A DNA stretch of 59,925 nucleotides from NCBI GenBank assembly GCA_964646525.1, contig CAZYER010000003.1, positions 1 through 59,925 on the forward strand. The letters are read 5' to 3'. The position numbers were made by a program, and so were the translations under genes. Below the pieces are notes generated by a model, which worked only from the letters and a program-made list of their open reading frames with translations, was not told the origin of the DNA and made no database searches. Shown here piece by piece: positions 41,664 to 49,739 of the stretch; within the stretch, counting starts at the first letter, position 1; each line of letters starts with the position of its first letter. This DNA is from GCA-002282575 sp964646525 (GTDB lineage Bacteria; Pseudomonadota; Gammaproteobacteria; Thiomicrospirales; Thiomicrospiraceae).

Positions 41664-43301
41664 ATGATGGTTCGATTACGAATTGCTTTAGCCCAACTGA
41701 ATCCTTTAGTCGGTGATTTGGTTGCTAATGCTGAGTTAATGCGCCAAGCAGCGAAAAGTGCCCAGTCGGCTGGTGCAGAGGTGATTGTTTTTCCTGAACT
41801 ATCGCTGACGGGTTATCCACCGGAAGACTTATTGTTGTTTCCCTCTTTTATCGAGCAGTGTGAAGCCATGTTAACGCAGTTGGCGTCTGAAACCGAAGAT
41901 GGTTTACTGTGGCTGGTGGGGTCGGTCGGACGTGACGCGCAAGGACGTTTAACCAATGAAGCCATCGCGCTGGGGCAAGGCAAAATACTCGCACGTTATG
42001 CCAAGCAAGCTTTACCGAATTATGGCGTGTTCGATGAACAACGCTATTTTAGTGCGGGTAGTGCTGCTCGTGTTCTTGACTGGAAGGGTGTTCGCTTAGG
42101 CTTATTGGTTTGTGAGGATTTATGGCAGCCAGAGCCGGCCGCCTTAGCCAAACAGATGGATGCTGAAGTGTTGCTGAGTTTGCACGCTTCGCCCTATGAA
42201 GTGGGTAAGTGGCATCAACGTCTCGCAGTTCTTCAACAACGCTTTGCTGAAACGCAATTACCCATCGTTTATGTCAATCAAGTGGGTGGACAAGACGGGC
42301 TGGTGTTTGATGGGCGGTCTTGTGTGTTCGATGCTCAGGGTTGTCGTTATTTACCCATTGCTCAATCGCTACAGGCACAAGTGACTTGGTCTGAGTCAGG
42401 CTTCACCTGCGAAGGAACGTCGTGGTTAACGCAGACGCCGCCGTCTAGCACTGATTGGGCAGCGATCTGGTCGATGTTGACACTCGGCTTGGGTGATTAT
42501 GTGCGTAAAAATGGCTTTCAACGGGTGCTTTTGGGGTTATCTGGTGGTATGGATTCGGCGCTAGTACTAGCTTTAGCGGTCGATGCTTTGGGCGCAGAAG
42601 CGGTTGAAGCGGTGATGATGCCCTTTGCTTATACCAGTGAAATCAGTCAGCTCGATGCTGCCGAACAAGCAACCTTACTGGGTGTGCGTTACACACAACT
42701 CCCCGTAGCGCCGACTTATGAAGCGGTAGAAGCGACATTAAGCGACCGATTTTTAGGCTTAGCCTCCGATGTGACTGAAGAAAACTTACAGGCGCGTATT
42801 CGTGGTTTACTGCTCATGGCACTATCGAATAAAACGGGCGCTTTATTGCTCACGACCAGTAATAAAAGTGAGTCGGCCATGGGGTATGCAACGCTTTACG
42901 GCGATATGAATGGTGGTTTTGCGCCCTTAAAAGATGTGCCCAAAACCTGGGTGTATGCCTTAGCTAATTGGCGCAACCAGCAAAGTTTAGTGATTCCGCA
43001 AAGGGTTATTGATCGTCCGCCTTCAGCAGAGTTGCGTCCAGATCAAACTGACCAAGATAGCTTGCCGCCCTACGACACGCTGGATGCTTGGATTGAGCAG
43101 CGTATGCAGCAAGGTCAGTCAATCGAACAGTTGGCAAAATCGGCGCACTTGCCCAGCGATGATGCGCTACTGAATCGCAGTATGCGCTTGATGCGACTGA
43201 GTGAGTACAAGCGTCGACAAGCAGCACCAGGCATTAAAATCACCGCGCGCAGTTTCGATAAAGATTGGCGTATGCCCATCACCAATGGTTGGAAAGGCTA
43301 A
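41664..43301 (+). CDS. nadE: Glutamine-dependent NAD+ synthetase
   Basis: Last step of NAD synthesis: amidates deamido-NAD using glutamine. The protein of about 545 residues has an N-terminal glutaminase (CN-hydrolase) domain with the Glu-Lys-Cys triad in ELSLTGYPPEDLL, YAKQALPNYGVFDE and LVCEDLW, and a C-terminal synthetase with the PP-loop GLSGGMDSALVLALAVDALG. ATGs at 41652, 41664 and 41667 are possible; 41652 would overlap the upstream gene. The ammonia-only NadE lacks the first domain. Confidence 0.95.
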   Translation: MMVRLRIALAQLNPLVGDLVANAELMRQAAKSAQSAGAEVIVFPELSLTGYPPEDLLLFPSFIEQCEAMLTQLASETEDGLLWLVGSVGRDAQGRLTNEAIALGQGKILARYAKQALPNYGVFDEQRYFSAGSAARVLDWKGVRLGLLVCEDLWQPEPAALAKQMDAEVLLSLHASPYEVGKWHQRLAVLQQRFAETQLPIVYVNQVGGQDGLVFDGRSCVFDAQGCRYLPIAQSLQAQVTWSESGFTCEGTSWLTQTPPSSTDWAAIWSMLTLGLGDYVRKNGFQRVLLGLSGGMDSALVLALAVDALGAEAVEAVMMPFAYTSEISQLDAAEQATLLGVRYTQLPVAPTYEAVEATLSDRFLGLASDVTEENLQARIRGLLLMALSNKTGALLLTTSNKSESAMGYATLYGDMNGGFAPLKDVPKTWVYALANWRNQQSLVIPQRVIDRPPSAELRPDQTDQDSLPPYDTLDAWIEQRMQQGQSIEQLAKSAHLPSDDALLNRSMRLMRLSEYKRRQAAPGIKITARSFDKDWRMPITNGWKG

Positions 43302-43302
43302 C

Positions 43303-43533
43303 ATGGAAGCGCAAAAAAACAATCCATTACATGGCGTTACCCTAGAAGCCATCGTCACAGAGTTGGTGACATTTTATGGCTGGGATGAGTTAAGCGAACG
43401 TATTCCGATTCGCTGTTTTACCCATGACCCTTCAGTCAAATCGAGTTTGGCTTTTTTACGCAAAACTGCCTGGGCGAGGGAGAAGGTTGAACGACTTTAT
43501 GTGGGTATGATGCGTTATCGGGGTAAGCTGTGA
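43303..43533 (+). CDS. VF530-family small DNA-binding protein
   Basis: The 76 residues match the VF530/DUF2132 family almost end to end: NNPLHGVTLEAIVTELV, FYGWDELSERIPIRCF, THDPSVKSSLAFLRKTAWAR. The family has a SAP-like helical fold and is reported to bind DNA; its role is not known. ATG 43303 lies just after the nadE stop with GGAAAGG upstream, so a longer frame beginning in nadE is not needed. Confidence 0.9.
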   Translation: MEAQKNNPLHGVTLEAIVTELVTFYGWDELSERIPIRCFTHDPSVKSSLAFLRKTAWAREKVERLYVGMMRYRGKL

Positions 43534-43622
43534 AGGTATTGGCTGCTGTCTTGAGTCTTTGCAATCATGATGTCATTCATTGCTCATTAATCTTTTAATT
43601 TTTTATAGGTGTTTGGTACTAA

Positions 43623-44318
43623 ATGGCAGAACAACAGATTGCTCCGATTCAATTAGTTCAGGGCGTACTTACCTTATCTGCGCCATTATGGCCAACTTTA
43701 GACAGTTTCATTGTTGGTGAGAATACAAAAACACTGCAACAGTTAACTGCTTGGTTACAAGCGGCGAGTCCCACTGTTTCTTACCTCACGGGTGAAGCCT
43801 CGTCTGGTAAAACCCATTTGGCGCAGGCCATACTATCGCAACACAGCGAGCAAGGGCTGCCATGTGCTTTTATTTCAGCTAAGGATAGTGCAGGCTTGCG
43901 TCCAGAACGTTTACAAGGCATGGACCAACTTTCCTTGATCTGTATTGATGACGCGGATCGCTTATTGGCTCAGTCAGTATGGAGGACAGCGATTCAACAG
44001 CTGGTGAGTTTAATGCGTGATTCAGGTGGTATGATTCTATTGGTACAAAGAACCGCATCGGTTTATGACCAGCTGTTAGGATTGAATTTCTCGCTGGTTG
44101 CCTTAAGTAATGACGCTGAAAAACGACAACTGCTCCTCGAACGAGCGCAGCAGCGTAGCATTCAGCTGAGCAAAGAGGTGACTAACTGGCTGATGAAGCA
44201 TTACGCCGAGGATATTGGACAGTTGATGCATGTCTTAGCTTATTTAGATCATGGTTCCATGACATTAAAACATCCCATTACTTTACCTTTTGCGAAAAAG
44301 CTGTTGTTGCAGTCCTAA
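43623..44318 (+). CDS. hda: Hda regulator of DnaA
   Basis: DnaA-related AAA+ protein that, loaded on the beta clamp, triggers hydrolysis of DnaA-ATP after initiation. The 231 residues have Walker A GEASSGKTHL, Walker B LICIDDADRL and the C-terminal lid. The N-terminal clamp-binding peptide (QLSLPL in E. coli) is not obvious; the nearest stretch is QGVLTLSAPL at 14-23. It stands alone here with no neighbouring purM/upp genes. Confidence 0.92.
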   Translation: MAEQQIAPIQLVQGVLTLSAPLWPTLDSFIVGENTKTLQQLTAWLQAASPTVSYLTGEASSGKTHLAQAILSQHSEQGLPCAFISAKDSAGLRPERLQGMDQLSLICIDDADRLLAQSVWRTAIQQLVSLMRDSGGMILLVQRTASVYDQLLGLNFSLVALSNDAEKRQLLLERAQQRSIQLSKEVTNWLMKHYAEDIGQLMHVLAYLDHGSMTLKHPITLPFAKKLLLQS

Positions 44319-44325
44319 GGAGAGC

Positions 44326-44354
44326 ATGACCTTGGCGCTCATTTCTTATACAAT
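44326..44354 (+). promoter_or_regulatory. Possible promoter of the thioredoxin-TolC cluster
   Basis: ATGACC (44326-44331) and TACAAT (44349-44354) are 17 bases apart, 4/6 and 5/6 matches to sigma-70 boxes. The site lies in the 63-base gap between hda and the TlpA-like gene. Confidence 0.35.
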
Positions 44355-44381
44355 GGGTTCAAATTAATTTAGGAGTTATTC

Positions 44382-44855
44382 ATGTTGCGTTCTCTATTAG
44401 TGGCAGCTTCTCTTTTGCTTTCGTCAACCGTGATGGCTGCACCTATTGATGCTGAATTTGTTGACCTGAACGGTAAAACAGTCAAACTATCCGACTTTAG
44501 AGGTAAGTGGGTGGTGGTGAATTATTGGGCAACTTGGTGTCCGCCATGTGTCAAAGAAATTCCCGAGTTGGTTTCTTTTCATGAAGCTCATGCCAAGAAG
44601 GATGCGGTGGTTTTAGGTGTTAATCATCAAGAAGACCCTGTTGCAGAGGTAAAAAAATTTGCCGATGAGCGTTTTGTTAACTATCCTGTTGTACGCAGTA
44701 AGGGAAAACTGGGTAGTGGTACACCTTTTGGTACCTTAAAAGGATTACCCACGACTTTTATGGTTACCCCGGAAGGAGAAGTGGTAGCCGCTAGAACAGG
44801 TTTAGTCGATCAGGCAGTGTTAGAGAAGTTTATTAGCGATAATAGTAAAAAATAA
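44382..44855 (+). CDS. TlpA-like exported thioredoxin
   Basis: Periplasmic thiol-disulfide protein. The 157 residues have a signal peptide (cleavage after VMA-19), a TlpA/ResA-type thioredoxin fold with the active site WATWCPPC and the cis-Pro loop GLPTTFMV. It probably reduces cysteines of a periplasmic partner such as a cytochrome or copper protein. It is followed by a second thioredoxin-fold gene after 85 bases and then by TolC-like and HlyD-like genes. AGGAG precedes the ATG. Confidence 0.9.
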   Translation: MLRSLLVAASLLLSSTVMAAPIDAEFVDLNGKTVKLSDFRGKWVVVNYWATWCPPCVKEIPELVSFHEAHAKKDAVVLGVNHQEDPVAEVKKFADERFVNYPVVRSKGKLGSGTPFGTLKGLPTTFMVTPEGEVVAARTGLVDQAVLEKFISDNSKK

Positions 44856-44940
44856 CCATACAATTTAGAGAGGTTTGAATAAGCAAGGAAGCGCATATTC
44901 ATGCTTTGCAAGAATGATCAAAACCCGAAAATAGGTAACC

Positions 44941-45456
44941 ATGATGAAACGATTATTAACCACAGCACTACTAGCCTGTCTATCTATTTCGGTTGCTTAT
45001 GCCGATAAATCGAAAGGATTTTTCCAAGAAAGTTTTGGTAATTATCAGGAAGAGCTTAAAACAGCCAAGCAAGAGGGTAAAGCGGGCGTTTTTATGTTCT
45101 TTATGATGGATGAATGTCCTTTCTGTGACAAGATGGAAAAAACCATCTTGTCACAACCTGAAGTACAGGCTTATTTTAAACAACATTTTGCAACCTTCGT
45201 GTTTGATATTGAAGGAGATGTTGAAGTAATTGATTTTAATGGTAAATCTAAAAAGCAAAAAGAAATTGCTGAGAAAGATTTTCGTGTACGTGCCACACCA
45301 GTAATGATGTTTTTTGATTTAACGGGTAAGCCGGTAGCGCGTTACACAGGGGCAACGCGTAATAAAGAGGAATTGTTGTTGCTGGGTAAATTTGCGGTGG
45401 AAAAACACTACGAAAAAATGAGTTTTGAACAGTATAAACGTCAAGCCAAGGAGTGA
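44941..45456 (+). CDS. SoxW-like exported thioredoxin-fold protein
   Basis: The 171 residues begin with a signal peptide (MMKRLLTTALLACLSISVAYA) and hold a thioredoxin fold with active site DECPFCDKM and cis-Pro loop RATPVMMFFD. The pattern resembles SoxW/DsbD-gamma-type periplasmic reductases. It could pair with the preceding TlpA-like protein. AGGT lies upstream of the tandem ATGs at 44941 and 44944. The TolC-like gene starts 5 bases after its stop. Confidence 0.88.
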   Translation: MMKRLLTTALLACLSISVAYADKSKGFFQESFGNYQEELKTAKQEGKAGVFMFFMMDECPFCDKMEKTILSQPEVQAYFKQHFATFVFDIEGDVEVIDFNGKSKKQKEIAEKDFRVRATPVMMFFDLTGKPVARYTGATRNKEELLLLGKFAVEKHYEKMSFEQYKRQAKE

Positions 45457-45461
45457 TCCTA

Positions 45462-46736
45462 ATGAGCCAAACATGGAAACCTTCTGTTTGGTTGCTTGGC
45501 TTGGTTGCGATTAGCCATGTCGCATGGTCAGCCCCAACAGCTCAACAACGATTGCCCGAACCGCTAACACTAGAAGCAGCACTGGCCATTGCTGCTGAAC
45601 AAGACCCTCGCGTCATGTTAGCGCAAGCGAAAAGTCAGCAAGCTAATGCACAACTGGCCGCACTATCCAGTTTGGATAGTTTCAAAATGCAGTTTAATGG
45701 TGGTTTGGTTAGACGAGAGTTTAATGGGCGTGAAGAAGATTTTAACAATGCCTATCTCACGCTGCAAAAACAACTTTACGATTTTAACCGTACCGCATTA
45801 TCGCAATCAGCAGCTCAAACGAAATACCAAGCAGAGCAAGCCTTAGAACGTTTGGCAGTGAGTGATTATCGACAGTCAGTGATTAAAGCTTTTTACGATG
45901 TATTGTTAGCCGATGCTGCTTATGCTGTTGAAAATGAACAGTTAGCGATTGAATATGTTGCCCTAGATAATGCCAAAGAGGAACTCGCTGTCGGTAAATT
46001 GTCGGAGCTGCATATTGCTGCCTTAGATGAGCCTTACCAACGTACGCTAGTGAGACGAGCACTGGCTGAAAGTCAGCAACGCAACACCCGTTCCGCTTTA
46101 GCTGAATTGTTGGGATTTCCTAATAAACTTCCTGAAACCTTAGTGCCACCAAAGCAATCAGAACTGGCTAAACGTAAGCTAGACGATCCTAAAACTCTGC
46201 AAGCTAAGGCGTTGGATAACAACCCCGAACTTAAAGCTGCCCAACTGATGATTGAAGCAGCGGAATTGTCATTACAATCGGCTGAAAAGCTCAATATGCC
46301 ACGCATTGATGCCATTGGTCGTGCGGGTTGGCACAGTCAGGTTGAAACCCTTTATGAGGGACGTTGGCGTGCCGATTTAGCCATTTCGATGCCTATTTTT
46401 GATGGTGGTCTGAAAGATGCTGAAGTGGATAAAGCTAAAGCAGAACTTAACAAACAACGGGCGTTGCGATTGGCATTAGAACGACAAACACGTCAGGCGG
46501 TACTGGAAACGGCATTAGCGATTGAGCGACTGAAAACACGAGAAGCACAAGTTAAGGTGGCCGGGGATTTTGCTGAGCGCTATTTAGACAAAAGTCGTAC
46601 CGAGTATCAATTTGAACGTAAAACCGATTTGGGTGATGCCCTGGTTAGAGTTACCCGTGCTGAATTTGAAGCACTGCAATTACAGCGAGATAGAGCTGTG
46701 TTGTGGGATAGTCTAGCGAAGCTTTTAGGAGAATAA
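45462..46736 (+). CDS. TolC-family outer-membrane efflux protein
   Basis: The 424 residues have a signal peptide (cleavage near AWSAPT, about 25) and the TolC repeat structure of long helices: LTLEAALAIAAEQDPRVMLAQAKSQQ, here as a start followed by LQKQLYDFNRTALSQS, and a second half with LAISMPIFDGGLKDAEV. ATG 45462 follows AAGGAG; GTG 45453 is less likely. It forms a cluster with a minimal periplasmic adaptor, but no inner-membrane pump is encoded nearby. Confidence 0.9.
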   Translation: MSQTWKPSVWLLGLVAISHVAWSAPTAQQRLPEPLTLEAALAIAAEQDPRVMLAQAKSQQANAQLAALSSLDSFKMQFNGGLVRREFNGREEDFNNAYLTLQKQLYDFNRTALSQSAAQTKYQAEQALERLAVSDYRQSVIKAFYDVLLADAAYAVENEQLAIEYVALDNAKEELAVGKLSELHIAALDEPYQRTLVRRALAESQQRNTRSALAELLGFPNKLPETLVPPKQSELAKRKLDDPKTLQAKALDNNPELKAAQLMIEAAELSLQSAEKLNMPRIDAIGRAGWHSQVETLYEGRWRADLAISMPIFDGGLKDAEVDKAKAELNKQRALRLALERQTRQAVLETALAIERLKTREAQVKVAGDFAERYLDKSRTEYQFERKTDLGDALVRVTRAEFEALQLQRDRAVLWDSLAKLLGE

Positions 46737-46739
46737 ATC

Positions 46740-47243
46740 ATGAACTGGAAACACATACTATTCGTCACTAGCTGTTCTGGACTATTCAGTGTTATGCCCA
46801 GTCAAGCTGCAACGATTGGTGCTTTAGTGGATGGACAAATTACCAGCCTTTCGGTTAAAGAGGGTGACAAGGTCAACAAGGGTCAGGCATTATTGTCCAT
46901 TGATTCGCGTGCATTGCAGGCGTCGCTCGCACAAATTAAAGCCAAATTGCGCTTGGCTGAATTAGAGCTTAAAGATGCCAAAGTCGATTTTGAAGCAGAA
47001 AAAGCGTTGTTCGATCAGAGTGCTACGGCTAAACGTCGTTTCGAAGCATCGCTGTTGTTCAAGGATAGAGCGACAGCTAAAGTAGATGCCTTGCGTGCGG
47101 AGTTGAATGAGGCGCAAGCTAAATTGGCTTATTACGAGATAGTATCGCCCGTCGATGGGGTGGTGACCAAGCTCTGGGTTCAACTGGGCGATACCGTGTT
47201 CCATGAAAATATGAAAATGATTGAAATTGAGGCAAAACCCTAA
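46740..47243 (+). CDS. Minimal HlyD-like periplasmic adaptor
   Basis: The 167 residues have a signal peptide (to about SQA-23), the first lipoyl half (ATIGALVDGQITSLSVKEGD), a coiled-coil hairpin (about 60-125, LRLAELELKDAKVDFEAEKA) and the second lipoyl half (YEIVSPVDGVVTKLWVQLGD), ending 20 residues later. The beta-barrel and membrane-proximal domains of usual adaptors (over 330 residues) are absent. There is no frameshift, so this is a compact form rather than a broken gene. It starts 3 bases after the TolC-like gene. Confidence 0.88.
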   Translation: MNWKHILFVTSCSGLFSVMPSQAATIGALVDGQITSLSVKEGDKVNKGQALLSIDSRALQASLAQIKAKLRLAELELKDAKVDFEAEKALFDQSATAKRRFEASLLFKDRATAKVDALRAELNEAQAKLAYYEIVSPVDGVVTKLWVQLGDTVFHENMKMIEIEAKP

Positions 47244-47530
47244 TGAGTGAATTATCAACGCGAATTGCATTTACGCGTCGTTATTGGAAACTGGCTATTC
47301 ATTTGGTATTAAAAACCAAGCACTTTGGTGTGAATAACGATTGGTGGGCTGCGCATCCATCGCCAGTGGGTTGGAGTTGTGGACAAAAGCTCTGGGGTAT
47401 TGTGACTGTTATGCCGATTTGGCGTAATTATCAGTCGATGAAAGTACGAAGCTGCTTGGGATGGATTCCTGGAGATGATGCTGATGCTTTGGGCTTCAGT
47501 CAGGAAATTTTAGGGCGCAAGCATCTATAG
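47243..47530 (+). CDS. Trp-rich hypothetical protein (95 aa)
   Basis: I do not recognise the family. The protein has seven Trp residues (RYWKL, NNDWWAAHP, VGWSCGQ, LWGIV, PIWRNY, LGWIPGDD), two Cys and no clear signal peptide or membrane helix. Its ATG shares one base with the stop of the adaptor gene (TAATG), so it is probably coupled to the cluster. The sequence lacks repeats or low complexity, which favours a real gene. Confidence 0.65.
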   Translation: MSELSTRIAFTRRYWKLAIHLVLKTKHFGVNNDWWAAHPSPVGWSCGQKLWGIVTVMPIWRNYQSMKVRSCLGWIPGDDADALGFSQEILGRKHL

Positions 47531-47549
47531 AAAAACAGGAAGTTAAGTT

Positions 47550-47900
47550 ATGTCTCGTCAACTTTATTGTTTAGCTCAATTTTTGCCCAAAGTGGGTAAA
47601 GAGAAAGAAGTTTTTCGTCTGTTGCAAGCCTTAGAGCCTAATACTTTAAGAGAGGATGGGTGTATTAGTTACCGAGTCACTCGTCTTGTCAGTAACCCGA
47701 ACGCTGATGGTCAAAGCTTTCCAATTGTCTTTAACGAAATTTGGCGTGATGAGGCTGCTTTTAACGCACATTGTCAGCGTAAGGAAATCGTTGAGTTTTT
47801 TGCTAACTATTGTGAAGCTGAAGACGGCTTAATCGAGCGATGGAATGTTTGCGTTTATAGCGATGAGCCAGAAGACTATGATGCGCCAGTATTTATTTAA
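47550..47900 (+). CDS. Antibiotic-biosynthesis-monooxygenase-domain protein
   Basis: The 116 residues show the dimeric alpha-beta barrel of the ABM/YgiN group: LYCLAQFLPKVGKEKEVFRL, EDGCISYRVTRL, FNEIWRDEAAFNAHCQ. Members act on quinols or have no known substrate. AGGAAG precedes the ATG. Its stop is 7 bases from the convergent aat stop. Confidence 0.8.
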   Translation: MSRQLYCLAQFLPKVGKEKEVFRLLQALEPNTLREDGCISYRVTRLVSNPNADGQSFPIVFNEIWRDEAAFNAHCQRKEIVEFFANYCEAEDGLIERWNVCVYSDEPEDYDAPVFI

Positions 47901-47907
47901 TGAAAGC

Positions 47908-48615
47908 CTATTGCCACTGACCCAAACGATCCAGCCTATCAACAGCACGGTTGAGCAAGATCAAAAAGTCCTCTCTCGGTATGGATTTCGCACCTAATGA
48001 CAATAAATGATCGGTGCTGAACTGGCAGTCGATGAAGTCAAACTGCCAGTCTGTGAGTCGCTGACACAAGCTAGCAAGAGCCGCTTTTGAAGCGTTACTC
48101 ACTAGGCTAAACATCGACTCGCCAAAGAAAGCTCCGCCGAGAGAAACGCCATATAGCCCCCCAACCAACTTCTCACCTAACCAAACCTCGACAGAATGTG
48201 CATAGCCTTGTTCGTGTAATGCAGTATAACCCCCGATAATATTGGGCATAATCCAAGTTTCAGCACGAGTGTGAGCGCAATGTTGAATCACAGCGCTAAA
48301 CTCTTGATCGAAAGTGACGGAAAAGCCCGCATTACGCAAAACCTTGCTTAAACTGCGAGATTGTTTGAATTCACTGGGAATGAGGATAGTGCGAGGATCG
48401 GGACACCACCATAAAATAGGATCACCTTCGCTAAACCAAGGAAATATACCCCGTCGGTAGCCAGCGAGTAACCATTCAGGCGTTAATGCGCCACCGATTT
48501 GAATTAACCCTTCAGGATCAGTTAAGCAACATTCGATGGGGGGAAAAGCTGGTTTTGCGTTGGGGTGTTGATAATGCACTTGCGCGCCATTATTCAACAC
48601 CACCCAACCCGACAT
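47908..48615 (-). CDS. aat: Leucyl/phenylalanyl-tRNA-protein transferase
   Basis: Adds Leu or Phe to N-terminal Lys/Arg of proteins, creating N-degrons for ClpS-ClpAP. The 235 residues include GLIQIGGALTPEWLLAGYRR, GIFPWFSEGDPILWWCPDPR, GGAFFGESMFSLVSNASK and FIDCQFSTDHLLSLGA, all family blocks. It lies 14 bases behind trxB, a common pairing in gammaproteobacteria. Confidence 0.96.
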   Translation of the reverse strand: MSGWVVLNNGAQVHYQHPNAKPAFPPIECCLTDPEGLIQIGGALTPEWLLAGYRRGIFPWFSEGDPILWWCPDPRTILIPSEFKQSRSLSKVLRNAGFSVTFDQEFSAVIQHCAHTRAETWIMPNIIGGYTALHEQGYAHSVEVWLGEKLVGGLYGVSLGGAFFGESMFSLVSNASKAALASLCQRLTDWQFDFIDCQFSTDHLLSLGAKSIPREDFLILLNRAVDRLDRLGQWQ

Positions 48616-48629
48616 AATAAACCTGAAGA

Positions 48630-49574
48630 TTAAGCGTGTTCGGCTAAATAACGCTCAGTGTCTAGAGCTGCCATGCAGCCCGAAGCCGCTGAAGTAATGG
48701 CTTGACGGTAAATTTGATCGGCAACGTCACCAGCAGCAAACACACCTGCAACGCTGGTGGCGGTTGCATTGCCCATAATACCGCTTTGTACCTTGATGTA
48801 ACCATTAATCATCTCTAATTGGCCGTCAAAAATTCCCGTATTGGGGCTGTGACCAATGGCAATAAACACGCCTTGCGTGGCGATCTCTTCCGTCGAGCCG
48901 TCGTTTTTCTTAACGCGCACACCCGTTACGCCTGTATTGTCACCTAAAACTTCATCGACCTGACTGTTTAATACCAGCTTAATGTTGCCGTTATTCACCT
49001 TATCCATCAGGTGGTCAATCATAATTTTTTCGGCTTTAAAGGTTTCGCGACGGTGAATCAGGTAAACTTCGCTAGCGATATTCGACAAATACAGCGCCTC
49101 TTCAACCGCTGTGTTACCACCACCCACTACGGCTACTTTTTGATTGCGGTAGAAAAAGCCATCACAAGTCGCACAGGCAGAAACACCCTTACCTTTGAAA
49201 GCTTCTTCGGAAGGCAGGCCCAAATACTTAGCAGAAGCACCTGTGGCAATAATCAATGCATCCGCCGTGTATTCCGCCACATCGCCTTTTAGGGTGAAGG
49301 GACGTTGAGATAAATCAACAGCGTTAATATGGTCAAAAATGATTTCTGTACCAAAGCGTTCGGCATGTTTTTGCATGCGTTCCATCAGAGCAGGCCCTTC
49401 GACGCCTTGGTCATCACCCGGCCAGTTATCGACCTCAGTGGTTGTCGTTAATTGTCCGCCTTGTTGCATTCCTGTTACCATCACAGGTTTCAAGTTGGCA
49501 CGCGCAGCGTAAACAGCAGCACTGTATCCGGCAGGGCCTGAACCTAAAATCAACACCTGACAATGTTTCGACAT
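48630..49574 (-). CDS. trxB: Thioredoxin reductase
   Basis: NADPH- and FAD-dependent reductase of thioredoxin. The 314 residues have the FAD motif ILGSGPAGYSAAVYAAR, the redox-active CATC (SACATCDGFFYRN), the NADPH motif VVGGGNTAVEEALYL and the C-terminal FAD motif GVFAAGDVAD. Start ATG 49574 follows TAGGAGTC; a longer frame to 49634 adds a non-homologous 20 residues. Confidence 0.96.
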   Translation of the reverse strand: MSKHCQVLILGSGPAGYSAAVYAARANLKPVMVTGMQQGGQLTTTTEVDNWPGDDQGVEGPALMERMQKHAERFGTEIIFDHINAVDLSQRPFTLKGDVAEYTADALIIATGASAKYLGLPSEEAFKGKGVSACATCDGFFYRNQKVAVVGGGNTAVEEALYLSNIASEVYLIHRRETFKAEKIMIDHLMDKVNNGNIKLVLNSQVDEVLGDNTGVTGVRVKKNDGSTEEIATQGVFIAIGHSPNTGIFDGQLEMINGYIKVQSGIMGNATATSVAGVFAAGDVADQIYRQAITSAASGCMAALDTERYLAEHA

Positions 49575-49739
49575 AAAAACGACTCCTAAGCCATAATGGT
49601 TACGTAATATCCCAAAGTCTAGCGCAAAGCGCATCTTTATAAAAGTCTATTTTATCAGCTTTTGCTTTTATCCTTCATATATGGGTAAAAAATGCGCTAA
49701 AATATGCGGTTTGATATTATGTTATAAAGGACGAGCACG

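Noticed and set aside
46740..47243. The short HlyD-like gene as a truncated pseudogene
   Set aside because: Signal peptide, both lipoyl halves and the hairpin are complete, the stop is clean, and the next gene is coupled; no remnant of missing domains follows.
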